From positions 28,864,673-28,928,672 of the forward strand of contig OZ037766.1 in assembly GCA_964035545.1 (NCBI GenBank): a stretch of 64,000 bases of DNA. The letters run 5' to 3'. Origin of the DNA: Bugula neritina. Lineage: Eukaryota > Bryozoa > Gymnolaemata > Cheilostomatida > Bugulidae. Shown here piece by piece: positions 32,829 through 45,600 of this stretch. The position numbers and the translations under genes were made by a program. The notes under the pieces are model-generated. The model did no database searches and was not told where the DNA came from. It was given only the letters and a program-made list of their open reading frames with translations. Position 1 is the stretch's first letter. Each line of letters starts with the position of its first letter.

Positions 32829-34285
32829 TAAGAGTTACATTATTTATACTGCTACATATACCTACTTAATGCAATTGGTAAACTCTCAGTGTTGTATAGT
32901 TCTTTGTATATTAATAGGTTGAAGTAATTTATTTCTGAACATTTACTTTTATTTTGCAATATTTGTTTTCAGCTATATAAAGTGAAATAAAACTTTTTAA
33001 TTGTTAAAGTGCTTCTATAGATGCATGTCCAAATGAAACTGTTGCAGCTGTTTGCAGTTTTTACTAACACTTCTGTGCTAATAATTTAAGTGCCCCATTA
33101 CGTAGTTTACTATGATATATAGACTAAAGATTACTGTAGAAACAATTCAGTTTTTTATAAAATTGTATTTCGATTACCCTAAGTTGCGTAGAACTCTGTA
33201 ATGATCTTATGGTTAGAGTATGTGTACATCAATGCACATTTGTGCTAGGTAATGGGCGCGAGCCATTATAGCCCCTAAACCATGTTACCAACATGGTAAG
33301 AGACACAGTCTTTATATTGCTCATCAAAAATTTTATCATAAGCTATCTTATAAGGATTATGGGTTTTAACAAATGCATGTGGAATTATTATTAAACAAGA
33401 ATAAATAATACGCCTTCATCTGTTTAAGCAAGGTGAACGCACGGCATCCAAAGCCTGTTTACATCTGTGTGAAAATATATGCATATTTTGCTATAGCTGC
33501 ATGTAAAGGGAAAATGTCTAATTTACATCTCCTATACACTGTTTATTTGCTCTACCAACAGTATAATAACATAAAAAGTGAACAACAATTATATCTGCTC
33601 TGTTAAAAAGTTAAGCAGTTTTATAGCTAGCAAAAGAAACCAACTTCCTTAAAGTCAGTTTTATACTGAGCTGATTCAATTATAAACTCAAACATATCCT
33701 TCCCAACTGATAGTGGGATTTGGTAAGACTTTATGTATGAATCCTCACTTTAAAGGAAAGTTATTATTTATGCAGTTTTTGGTCTAATTAACCAAATAAT
33801 AGTAATCTAATAACTTTTTATACAATTAATACTTGCAAATTTAAAATCTTTCTTATAATGTTTTGAGGCTGTATAATGATAAAACCAGCAAAATTTCAAA
33901 TTTAAAGTTTAAACTCATCAACACTGAATATGTTTTCAATTAGTGAGCTCACTATTTATGTGGACAAATAGTTTAGATTTATAATAGACTATATTTGATA
34001 CTGTTTCAGCCTTATATTATGTATATTTACTAATTATTATATAACAGAAATATAACTAGTAAGCTTCTTGAATTTCACCCTGTAAGCTTACACATGAAAA
34101 GTAACTATAACGAATGTAAAGCTCAATATATTGTAGAATTATATTACATAATTTTTATTCCCAGCAATTCAATTAAATCTGCATTTTTTTAAATCATCAC
34201 CATTTACCAATTTATAGCACTGCAAATATATTTTACTTTGCATGAAATTAAGTAGTTCATAATTTTTGTCTCTCAAACAAGAAAG

Positions 34286-34393
34286 CTATATTATATTATA
34301 TTATATTATATTATATTATATCATATTATATTATATTATATTATATTATATTATATTATATTATATTATATTATATTATATTATATTATATAT
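34286..34393 (+). repeat. ATATT pentanucleotide microsatellite
   Basis: About 20 units of TATAT/ATATT in nearly perfect register. Confidence 0.95.
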
Positions 34394-35059
34394 TGTATTG
34401 TATTATATTGTAGCACCTCTACTTCTATATTGTAAAAAGCTATGCAATACTTTTTTTTACCAGATATGAAATTAGCTTTCTTTACGATGAAAATACTAAG
34501 CCCCAAGCCCCAAACCCCAGACCCCACACCCCAAAGCTGATTTATAATTAAACAAGATAACATCAAACTTTAAAATTTAGCCAAAAGGCACATTTTCTAT
34601 CATCGGACAATCCCTGTGGAGTTTATCTCATCAACTTAAGTAAATATAATAGCTATGGAAATGATTGGCTTGCAGCTGGAATGGGCTTGAGATTTCAGTC
34701 TAAGCTTCACAAGATTCCCAAAATATAGCTTCTCAGGATATAAAACTAGCTGAAGACAACTCTTTAGATATAGGCATAATTTAGCATTTAGCTTTCTGCA
34801 AAATTGCATTGTGATGCTTGAAAGAAAAACTTGCAGTTGTGTTATTCATTTTAACCAATATATATATAGAAAATCCTTAGGCTAAAAGTGTCTAGACTTT
34901 TCAGCAATTGAAGTAATATAAATAATTATATGCGCAATTTGCTTTAAGCTAAAAGCTCTAACTAATGGTTTATGAGAATATTATTAATTTTGATATACAC
35001 TTTTAGTCAGGTTTCAGTAGCTCAGTGAAAGGTCTCTCTTATCAACTCACATCAACTGC

Positions 35060-35400
35060 ACAATATTTAACAATTGAAGTATGTATCAGTTTCATTCTAA
35101 TACAATATAGTAAGAGTAAGAACTTTTCTTGCGAACTAACCTACATGTAGTTACAACTTTCTACAATAACTTCTTTTTATTGTACTTGCCTTGTTTCAAT
35201 ATATACAGATGAACTGTATTTATTTATCTGTATAATGTCTAGCAATTAAAGTATGTATCTGTTTCAAATACACATCCTCATTAACTATAACACATCCTCA
35301 TTAACTATAAACCTAGTACATATTATAGTTACAACTTTTACAATAACCCCAGTATATTGTCTTCTTGTTGCTTTAATACATTATGAATGCATGCTGTATT
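35060..35400 (+). repeat. Diverged tandem duplication
   Basis: CAATTGAAGTATGTATC..., AGTTACAACTTTCTACAATAA and CTTGTTTCAATA at 35070-35210 recur in order at 35247-35385, with a small CACATCCTCATTAACTATAA doublet inside the second copy. Confidence 0.65.
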
Positions 35401-35799
35401 TATCAAACTAAAATGTAAATATTAAAACTGTTTGCTATTTTTTCTATATTAGTGGAACGCTTTAAGATTTTTCATATTTAGTCAGCATACAGATTTGTAT
35501 TCGACAGAAAAAAGATCAACATAGGAAGGCAAAGTGTGCAATGAATACATAATGTATATAAAGAGAAAATATACTTTATTTTTACCTTATTTAGATACTA
35601 TTGTTTGTCTACATTATAGAATAAACTTGTGAACTGTACAAAACACTGTTAGAACTTGTGCATTAAGGTGTCATTTGCTGCAAAATTATTAGAAAGCTGG
35701 TCAAGCATACACATTATATGAATGCAACTTATTTTGGTTATTAATAGCAATTAGATTAGTGACTGTACATAATGCTGTATATGCTTGTAATTAGATGTT

Positions 35800-35890
35800 T
35801 GGCTGCTGGGCACCAGCAATGGCCTTCCTGGGAGTCAAACCCACAACTTTGTGTACACCAGGCCATGCAGTACTTTACCGACTGACTGCT
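35800..35890 (-). mobile_element. tRNA-derived SINE remnant
   Basis: The minus strand shows AAGCAGTCAGTCGGTAAAG, a B box (GGGTTTGACTCCC) and GGCCATTGCTGG. Only the head and start of the body remain. Confidence 0.55.
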
Positions 35891-36323
35891 TTAAAACTGA
35901 GCATAAGAGTTAGTAATTCATCTCGTATAACTACTGATTTACTAGTTGCTTATATGAGTAATTAAGTTAACATGGCCACTTGTATTATATAACTCAGATA
36001 CCGTAATAAATTACTTATTCTAGTCAATATGTAATAACTGGTGTTATTGGTGGTCTAAGGTAATCTTCTAGACTCTAGTACATAATTACAAAACTCTATT
36101 CAGAATAACTTGTCATGAAGTGTTTTATTACGCTAAATACTCATCAATCATATGGACATGTGAATGGTGATGTTTTGGCTGAATATGTCTAGATTTATAA
36201 CTTGAAATCAAAACTAACTTGCTACTTTTATCCATTTTGCAGCCTGAGAAAATAGCCTGCAGGTGCAGATATTAGTCAAACTAAAAAAGGTGAATTAGGG
36301 AATATACCAAGAGATCTAAAAAT

Positions 36324-39300
36324 ATGGGAAGCATAACTCCTATTCTCCTCATCTGTCTTCTGCCAATCATGCTGGCACTGCCAACTACAAACTTGGGTAT
36401 GTTTTATGGTATTATGTAACAGCATGCAGCATACAGCTTGCCATATCATAGCATACCATAACATATTATATCATATCACATCACAATAGTATATATTCCA
36501 CTAGTGAATAAGTTGCCTATAGTAGCATTTTAGCTTCTAATGTTACTATTGATATGACAAGTACATAATGTTATGCTATTCCGTACTGATTACAGTTAGC
36601 TTACATAATAGAAAGTAGAAACTTTCAATCATGTCATCAAACACTTCGTCAATATAATGTATTTCTTTATTCATCTGTCTACAATTACCTTATTTATATT
36701 ATATACATGTATATAATATTATTACACATAGATGGTTCATTTTTATTACTAACTTACTAACAGCGATCTATATTTTATATCTTATTTTGCCAAACTTTTA
36801 GGATATGAATTCTAATGCATTGGGTTGTATAACAAGGTTTAGGAAATGAATTGGTTCTAATGCATTGGGTTGTATAGCAAGGTTTAGGCAATGAATTGGT
36901 TCTTTAAATGTAAGATTGTTTTTGTAGAAATTTAACAGAACGAAATTTTCATAAATAAGCCATTCGGATTTATTCTAAATTTTCTAGCTTAAGGAAGAGC
37001 AAACGCATTTAGTTGTTTTGAATTTGATTGATTTTAAACTTCAAAATTTTTATAACAAAAAATCTGCTTTTAAAGTAATTTGAATTATAATTTAATATTG
37101 AACTCATTAATTTGTTGCACATTAGGTGATTGCATGGCTGAGCCAGTGAAGTTACCTGATCTTATCCATATCGCAGTGATAATTAATATACTGACACAAT
37201 ATAGGGGAAAGGTATACATAACTGAGTAAATTCACCGACACTAAGAAAATAATTTTACAGCAAAAACATAGTAATATGTCAACAGCTTGTGGCTTGAGTT
37301 CAATAGCCACTTCTAAAGACAATAATTAGCTTTACTATAAATAACCTCCTTGGTACAATACTGTCAAACGTTAGCTATAAGTTATTTTAAAGTCGTTCAA
37401 TGTAAAACCAGCTATATGGTACTTTTAGGAGTAAAACTTGCAAACAACAAAATGGTTTTTATTTCGAAATTATGATATCTTATTATTAAGTTTAGATTGC
37501 CTGTATTTATATAAGAACCAAAATACATATTTATGATTATCAAAAAGTTTGTTGGCAGGCTTTATGTAGGCTATTGTTGTATTTTAAGTCAACAACCATT
37601 GCATAAATGAAGGCATGACCATATGCCAAAAACTGAGATTACATAATATTATATTATTTATATAATATATATATATAATTATGTATGTATATTAATAATG
37701 AAAAATTCTACTTTTAGATGATGTAGAAAGCTTAGCAAGCAAGAAAGAGAAAGCCCTTAGCAAGTGAGTTTATTGCTATTATAAGTTATTGGCAAACCAA
37801 ATTCTAATGACAAAATGGCTTGTATCTGGATTTGATATAGTTTTGCGTAACTTATAATTCATACATGCCAGTTACTATACCTATAATTAGACTTCCAAAC
37901 AGGAAACTGAAGTGTTTTGAATATAATACATTACTTATATAAATAAATCTGATATCATAAAGTCAATTTAGCCAATACTACATATACTTTTATAACTCAT
38001 GGTTGCTGTAATAGTAATCAAATACCATGTATTATGCTATGTACAATAAACAAAATAACTGATACAAGTATGTGGTAATGTACTATTTTTATTTCTATTT
38101 CAAAATTGATCGCTACAGGAAAGTTTTTTTTCTGGGTAGCAGTACCAATCTATTCTCGTGTGCATTGCCAAGAATGTTTAAATATAAATAATAACTTCGT
38201 TGCTTATAGGATTAATGCCCTGCAGCTTAGTAATAGAAAACATTATATATTTATGCACTAGACTTGCAAAACTTAGTTAAAAAGTTTTTTTGCAAATATT
38301 ATGCTTAAATGTTTTTAGCCCACCTTCCATTTGTGTAAACTAATAACTTATGCTTTTGTTTAATTAGTAACAGATATAAATTAGCAAGATTAGTTTTGAT
38401 ACAATTATATTGTGTTTCAGGCGAAGTGCGGACACACAAAGGGAAAACCATGAAGTAAGTTCATTTTTTACAGATATTTAGGAAATATCACTATATTGAT
38501 ATAATGGTTATATTGGTACATATTCTATTGCATTACTGTAGTGTTGAGTTAACCCAGCAGCCCCATGATGTAATGGTTAGCACACTTGTTTGTAGCAGTC
38601 TCGGGTTCAATTCCCAGTAGGGGCAAATTTTTTTCACAATAATATTTTTTTAACAAACGTTTTAAATACCTACCAGAAACAACATTGCAACATGCATATG
38701 TTGTTAAGTTAAAGGGTTAAACTGTAAATATATGATTCTATCAAACTATGACCTATAATTATAGCAATGTATTGATTAAAGTTATGGATTATGCTAATGA
38801 AACAAAAATAGTAGTTAATTGCATATTACACTCATGCAGCAGTTATTTCTTTATGAATATACAGCAAACATTTTATGAGCACGTAATAATATGTATTAAA
38901 CAAGAAGGAAAAATTATAGTTTAATATTCAGAGAATCTTTGGGTGGTTTACCCAGAATGCACTACTTAGTATCTTAGCACTTTAACAATCCAGTCATTTT
39001 CGTGCATGTTGTGACTAGATTGTTAAAATGCATGTAAATGACTATTTTTCTAGGAAATGTATGTATACTCATGCATGTTTTATCACTGCTCTTCCTAGTA
39101 TTTATGATTCTGCTGTTTATATTTATCTCCAAAGCAATTGCAGTGTGTTAATTATTCTGACCTTTTGGGAATTCATGTATTTCTGAAAATAATGTAATCA
39201 ACATAATAAATAAATAGAAATACAAAAATATTTTTGTATATAGATAGTTTCTTGCTAAATATATACCTATGAACTACAAGTTTTATTTACTGGTATAGAA

Positions 39301-40435
39301 AAGTTCTTTAAAATTGCGACCTAAAAATGCCAAGTTATCTCTCTGAATTTTAATCTGCAATTCTACATAGTAAAGGCATCTTTCAAAGGAATAAAAGGAG
39401 CTAAAGCTAATATATACTAGAAAGCTACTTATATATAATTAATATAAAACTAGTATATAATAAAATCTTTTAACTTTAGCTAAATATTAGAAAACTGTTG
39501 GGAGACGTTATCAATTCTCAAGCTGACAACAGAGAAAGTTGGAAAAGATATGTTAAGCCCCGCCCACTTCTCGTCAGACCAACTAAAAGATCTCCCACAG
39601 ACTTTATGGTGACGGGCAGTTATTTCGGTAAGTCATTCTTTGATACGGATAAACATTGTTGCCAACAAAATCAATTGTATATACCAAGAATGAACTGAAA
39701 ATAAATTTGACGGCTACATATAGTTTTTGGCAACTCAATTAAAGTTTTGAACACGCAAAATATCTTGTAATTAACTTATATTTATATATTTTTTTGTTTA
39801 TGCACTTATCTGAATGGTCAGTTGAGATATTAAATAAGCAAACTAATACCCAAAGCAATTGCATTTTAAAGAACATTTCTTTGCAAAACTACATACATGA
39901 CGTAACCTAATCACGTTTGTAAATAGTACATATAAAAGATAAAATCATTTGTTATATAATTTAATGAATGTATACATTAAATTTATTAAGCTTATATTAT
40001 AAAAATAAATGATGAGTTCCTGCAAAACTTCGATTCCTTTCACAATCTAGTTTCTGTCAATTTTTTTTTAGTAACCATGTGACATCTTATTGAACTATAC
40101 TTATAGAAAAGAGAGATGATAAGCTACTGTCTAATGACAAGGAAAGTACAGACAAACTAGCACTGTTGTTGAAAAAGTTGACAGATAGAGTAGACGAGTT
40201 GAAGAAAAGTGGATATGGCACAACAAGCCAACCATTGAGTATGACTACTGCCAGTTTAGCAGAGAGCATTGCGAAGGAGAAAGACTTACTGTACATCACT
40301 CTCAGTAACATCAACTATGATATTCATAACCTCCTGTCCTTATTAGACAAAGAAAGGCTCAGTACGAATAGCAATAGTGATACTCAAGGAAAAGTCATAC
40401 TGGACTATTACAATAAATTACAAGATACTATGTGA
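36324..40435 (+). CDS. Secreted prohormone-like protein with four Lys-Arg sites (putative neuropeptide precursor)
   Basis: Five coding exons, every junction in phase: 36324-36396, 37718-37763, 38421-38454, 39480-39627, 40107-40435 (TGA); 209 aa. The signal peptide is ITPILLICLLPIMLA with likely cleavage before LPTTN. Lys-Arg pairs lie at residues 40-41, 73-74, 87-88 and 102-103. Cleavage would release a 31-residue helical peptide (42-72, ending ESW), a basic 12-mer YVKPRPLLVRPT, and a 13-mer SPTDFMVTGSYFE. The rest (104-209) is a Lys/Leu/Ser-rich helical region ending YYNKLQDTM. There are no Cys residues after the signal peptide, so no disulfides, and no Gly before the dibasic sites, so no C-terminal amides. 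I do not recognise the peptide family. Processing sites plus signal peptide support a secretory-pathway precursor; hormone function is inference. Confidence 0.72.
36806..36906 (+). repeat. 45-bp tandem duplication
   Basis: TCTAATGCATTGGGTTGTAT through AATGAATTGGT occurs twice in a row with two differences. It lies in intron 1 of the prohormone-like coding region. Confidence 0.85.
38560..38625 (+). other. tRNA-like sequence, probable SINE head or tRNA pseudogene
   Basis: GCCCCAT and AGGGGC can form an acceptor stem. TAATGGTTAGCAC is an A-box/D-arm segment and GGGTTCAATTCCC is a B-box/T-arm. Only 66 nt long, it lacks a convincing five-pair anticodon stem, so a working tRNA is unlikely. It differs from the main SINE family in this window and lies in an intron of the prohormone-like gene. 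Confidence 0.6.
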
Positions 40436-42624
40436 ATCATGATACAATCCATAATGCAAATTCAAATATATTACTAAAAAATCATGTATTATTGTATAAT
40501 GTGAGAAAGGTAAAAAAAGCCTGCTGATTCACACTAGCAACAAAACAGTGAGTTAAAACTTTGAAAGTAGTTACTGTTTTATGACATCACAATTAACCAG
40601 TTTACATTCCATTAATATTGACTTTTATTGCAAGAAAAGTACTTAATATATATTCGTTTGCCAAGCAGCTGTAAGGATAAGTCAACTTGTTCAAATGAAA
40701 TGCAAAATTGTGTGATGCAGCAAATAATTGTAACTTTTCATAGTAGGTACATCGACAGTTTGAGAAAATAATATATGAATATATTTCTTTGTTTCATATA
40801 ATATTAAACACATTGACTAACATATTTATATTATATGCTAAAGAGAGTCACTTATTAATAGCATTCTAGCAACTATAGTTAAATACGTAGGAAGTTATTC
40901 CCCCCCAGTAATTACTAACTCACGAGTAAAAAAGCACAACTGACTTAACTTACGAGACTTCTGATAACATCTATGAATTATTATATTATTGTTCATTTTA
41001 AAATAAAAAAAGTTGATTCAACAAAGCCACAACTCATACTACATAGCTCTAGTTAGCTTTCAAGCTAAGAAAGTGCAATTATCAAGAATACGCTGACTTT
41101 TGTAGCAGAATATTTTTTATTCTACAATAAATACGATGTAATAAAGGGCCTAAAGTAAAACAATGGGTTTATTATCATATAAATGCATTTTGAGTTTTCG
41201 AGCAAAGCAAACAGAACTTGTAAAATAAAATCCAAATTTCTGGAATAAAATGGTTTCAACGAAAAGTGATGCGCCCTATAGTGTATCATAGTTATAAAAT
41301 AACATAAAATTAAATGTTGTAAGCACTGGAGAGCAGGTATAAGGGAAAATGATGCAATTTGAGACGCTAGAGCCAGGCAAGACTAAATGGCTTTAATATC
41401 ATTAAACCTACTCAAACATAAAACTTATGGAAGAGCATGAAACTGCCTGCACAGTACAAGGTATTGAGTAAAAACTAAAGCTATAAAATGAGCCCTAGGG
41501 TAATATTGATTGGGTTAACACTATGGAACTACAGGTAAATGACATAATTAGAGATTTGTATTAAAAGCAATAATAACTGAGCCACCATTTTACACAACTC
41601 TGAATAAAAACGTATCTTCCCAGGGTACCAAAACCTACATTAAATAAAACACAATTTGCAGTCTTAAAAATTGCATAATATAACTAAAAGTTTCATCGTA
41701 ATATATACATGCATCCTGTGTGAACAGGCAAATTATATGGAAGACAATGCAACATAATATTAAAAGGATTACTGTTGGAAAAAACAAAAGGGAAGTTATA
41801 AAAACTTGAGCAGGATGTTTAAATGCGAATTAACAAGCATATGCAGTACGTTATAACACAACATATAAAATAATACAATGCAGTATAAAATAACATAATG
41901 CACTAAATTATATTATACAGTACAACATGCTAGAATATAATACAGTAGGCATACTTTGTAAACAAAAGCCTATCACATTTTATAATAAACTTACAAGACC
42001 AAAAAACTATGCCACACAAAAGAATAAAAGAATCAAAATGCTTCCTGAAAAAATGCAAATGAAAGTGAGCTAAGCAATGGATTTTAAGAATAGGCTAATA
42101 ATACACCATTATATACAGCAATACAGCACCATTACTGGGGTAATAAATGTCATTGTAAGGGTAAACCAGGATAGTCTATACATTGTTGGCGACGACGTGG
42201 TTATAGCTATATATAATATACTTAAATACGTTATAGGAATACATTAGATACTATTTCACATACAATGAAATGATATAAAAAAAGGACAAGACCTTCTATA
42301 TTCCCCGAAACATGTAGAACTTATTGGCATTCCCTGACTGTAATAGAACCCAGCATCAGCAATGTCTTTCCTGAGTTGTAAAGTCACTAATAATCGCATT
42401 TCATTGGTTGATCGCTCACAGAGATTCAGATACTAATTAACACCTCAGTTCAACTTTATGCTGAGGAGTTGTGTTCCCTCTGGGATAGAGGATAACTCCT
42501 TGCCCCATCTAAAAGCCACACCGCAGACACGGCCTTAAGCTACAAACATCTCCTTAAGATGAGAGACGACCTCTGATAGCTTCGAAAAAGCAGATCAGTT
42601 CGAAAAGACAATGAGAGGGGCCCG
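40436..42624. other. Convergent 3' ends of the prohormone-like gene (+) and Gab gene (-)
   Basis: Non-coding. It holds the 3' UTRs of two converging genes. 41840-41950 is rich in ACATAATA/ACATAAAATAAT short repeats. No further exon supported. Confidence 0.4.
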
Positions 42625-45600
42625 TCATGACTCTTGGTTTTCACTTTTCTTTCGAAGGTTAAGATCTCGCTCCCGACGAGTTTCGGTGAGAGCTTGAGTT
42701 TTGAGAATGTCGATATCTGTGTACTCCAGGAAGTTACTGTTGGCGGTGAAATTCTACAAGCAGTACAGCGTACACAAATGAAATAAATTAGAAACTTAAT
42801 TAATAACACAAAAATGAGGGAATTCCTGGATTATAAAGAGGCAACAGACTGAAAAGCTGAATCTATTTATACAGGTAACAAAACAAGCCTGAGATATTAC
42901 CGAGCTCGAGAGAGAAGATCGAGAGGGCTTGGGGCTCGGTTCTGCTCGTTCCTGATTTTGCTCTAACTCTATGTATTGAATGTCACCAGCTACTGGTGTT
43001 ACCGGCCTGTGTACTGGCATTATCTACATACAAACAGAAGATATAGTAACATGTGAAAACAGCCTTCCCGGCAACAATCAATACTGTTACAGGAAGTTGT
43101 TGTCATGACTACAGTCAAGGTCAAGTGGTGAAAACAGTATCACCGGCTGCTCCTACTTGTGCCTTTGAATATCAGTTATTAGTTTCCATTCTGAGAACTG
43201 ATTTAGCTGGAGACAATGAATATCCTTTGATGAAGTTGCCAGATGATGTAACACGAGAATGGCTAACTAAATGCAAGAGTTGTCTTTCCACACAAAAACG
43301 TATTCAATAAAAAGGATGTTAACATGGTAATAGAAGTAAACTAAGAAACTGAACTTATACATTTGTTCTAGGCTGATAAAACTAAACAGATGAATGGCGC
43401 AGGTAAGCACAATGTGCATGTATACTGCAGGTAATTTCTAAGTACATTGTAAGTACGCTGAAAGTATATTAGTATACAGTAAGTAGAGAGTTATTACATT
43501 ACAAGTAAGTTCCAAGTACAATGTACTACACCATGAGTACATGGTAAGTACATTAGTACACTGTAAGTGTATCCTAAATAGACTAGCATATAGTAAGTAC
43601 AATGTACGTATCACTTACCTGTGACAAGCCAGTGCTGTTGATGTCGGCTGTTTTGTTCCTCCAGTCGTTGGCACAGACAGACGAACTCCTCTCAGATCTC
43701 AGCTGCTTCTGGTGTCTCAGAGCCAAGTTTGGACTAGCTCCGCCCATACTTGACAGCTGCAGAGACAAACCACATGTACACACCTTATATATACGCACAA
43801 ACCATACATATAATACACGCTAATAACCTGCTAAGATATACCTGTGAAGGACTAAAGGCTATACCAAATGAGAAAGCTGAAGGAGACAGACGCGTATTAT
43901 TTATAATTCAAGCCTTTGCCAGATGCCAGCACATGATAGACAATGTTGAAGTGGTACTAATCTACTGATAGTGTTACAGTATCACGACTAGCTAGGCTCT
44001 GATTTCACAGGAAACAAATCACCATCAGTTTGAACCACTGGAAACACTACCGGCATTTTAACAACAGAAATGCGGCTGAGATACCACTTAAGTGTTGAAA
44101 TAGAACTATGAAAAAGCTTGCTCTGTATGTATTGAAGTGATCACAGCTAACCGAGTATGAACACCCACCTTAGACAGAGTATGAACACCCACCGTAGACA
44201 GAGTATGAACACCCACCTTAGACAGAGTATGAACTCCCACCTTAGACAGAGTATGAACACCCACCTTAGACGGAGTATGAACACCCACCTTAGACATAGT
44301 ATGAACACCCACCTTAGAGGGAGTATGAACACCCACCTTAGACAGAGTATGAACTCCCACCTTAGACATAGTATGAACACCCACCTTAGACAGAGTATGA
44401 ACACCCACCTTAGACAGAGTATGAACTCCCACCTTAGACAGAGTATGAACACCCACCTTAGACAGAGTATCAACACCCACCTTAGACAGAGTATGAACAC
44501 CCACCTTAGACAGAGTATGAACACTCACCTTAGACGGAGTATGAACACCCACCTTAGACATGCTCCCGTGAGGTGGGGGAAGCACCTGAGACATGGAACT
44601 ACTCCTCTTTACATTGAACGGAGATGTGTTCACTCCCAGCTTTATGCTGTCCATGGTGTGGGTGTGGCTTAGAGGCTTGTTATGTAACCGCGCCGGCAGC
44701 AGGGGCTGAACGTTTTTGGGAGGTGGCAGCACGTCATACTCACTCTGTCAATACAACAATGATCTCTACTAATACACTGATGTCTACTAATACACTGAGC
44801 TCTACTAATGCACTGAGCTCTAACAAACCTCTACTTTGTTTCTATTCTCCAGATCTATGTCTTCCTCATCAGAGCTGCTATCTATCTGACTGGAGGAACT
44901 GGAATCGTTGGTATTAATTCTCGATGGTAATTTAATATCTTCGTGTGTACAGGGTGGTACGGCGTCCTCAGAATCACTAGAAATATTGGGAGGTATAATC
45001 ATCAGACTGTATGCAATGTCACATGTAACTGGGACGTACATCGAGCAAAATAAACCACAAAGTGGAGAAAGGGCTACAGAGATGCTATTCACATACGACA
45101 AGAAACCCGAGTTACCTGAAGACGCTATCTTTGGTGAAGGCTCGCGTACGGAAAGACTTGGATACTTTTAGCACGCTGTGAGACCCTTGAAATGCGTCAT
45201 CTTCTAAAGCTAAAACACAGCAACAACTATTAAAGCATTATAATAGAAGCTTTTTCCAACAATCATAACATAACATCAATACCTCTTGGCAAACAAAATT
45301 TCTACATTATTTGATAGCGAAAACGAGGCAAAATTAAAAAAAAATAAAGTTAAACCAAAAAAAATTATTTGCCAACCACAGAAAAAATAACCGGAAATCT
45401 AATTACGATTTAAGCAGTGGCAGGAAACTACTCACAGTCCAGTGTAGTCTGGTCGGAGAGATTGCGAGGTTTGTACGGCCTATCCGGTCGGTCAGTCACT
45501 CTAGTAGTCGGACTCAAATCATAGTGATTCTCGTCCACTGGTTGCCTCACCAGGTCTAGTATTTGCTCGCTTGGAGATTGCACGTGCTCCGTTTGCACTG

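Larger units (their letters stand above)
32829..36240 (+). other. Proposed long first intron of the prohormone-like gene
   Basis: No exon seen. It contains the ATATT pentanucleotide tract (34286-34393), a tandem duplication of about 180 bp around 35060-35400, and a SINE remnant at 35800-35890. Confidence 0.45.

Noticed and set aside
34266-34469. Tyr/Ile repeat ORF
   Set aside because: It is a translation of the ATATT microsatellite.
37126-37226. Possible exon after ACATTAG, reading DCMAEPVKLPDLIHIAVIINIL
   Set aside because: It would be in phase with exon 1 but runs into a stop without a convincing donor. The five-exon model skipping it is in phase throughout.
44157-44672. Plus-strand MNTHLRQS repeat protein, and a CRISPR-like look of the array
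   Set aside because: The 24-bp array lacks stops in several frames because its length is a multiple of three. Units are contiguous without spacers, so it is no CRISPR, and the minus-strand frame continues a real Gab exon.
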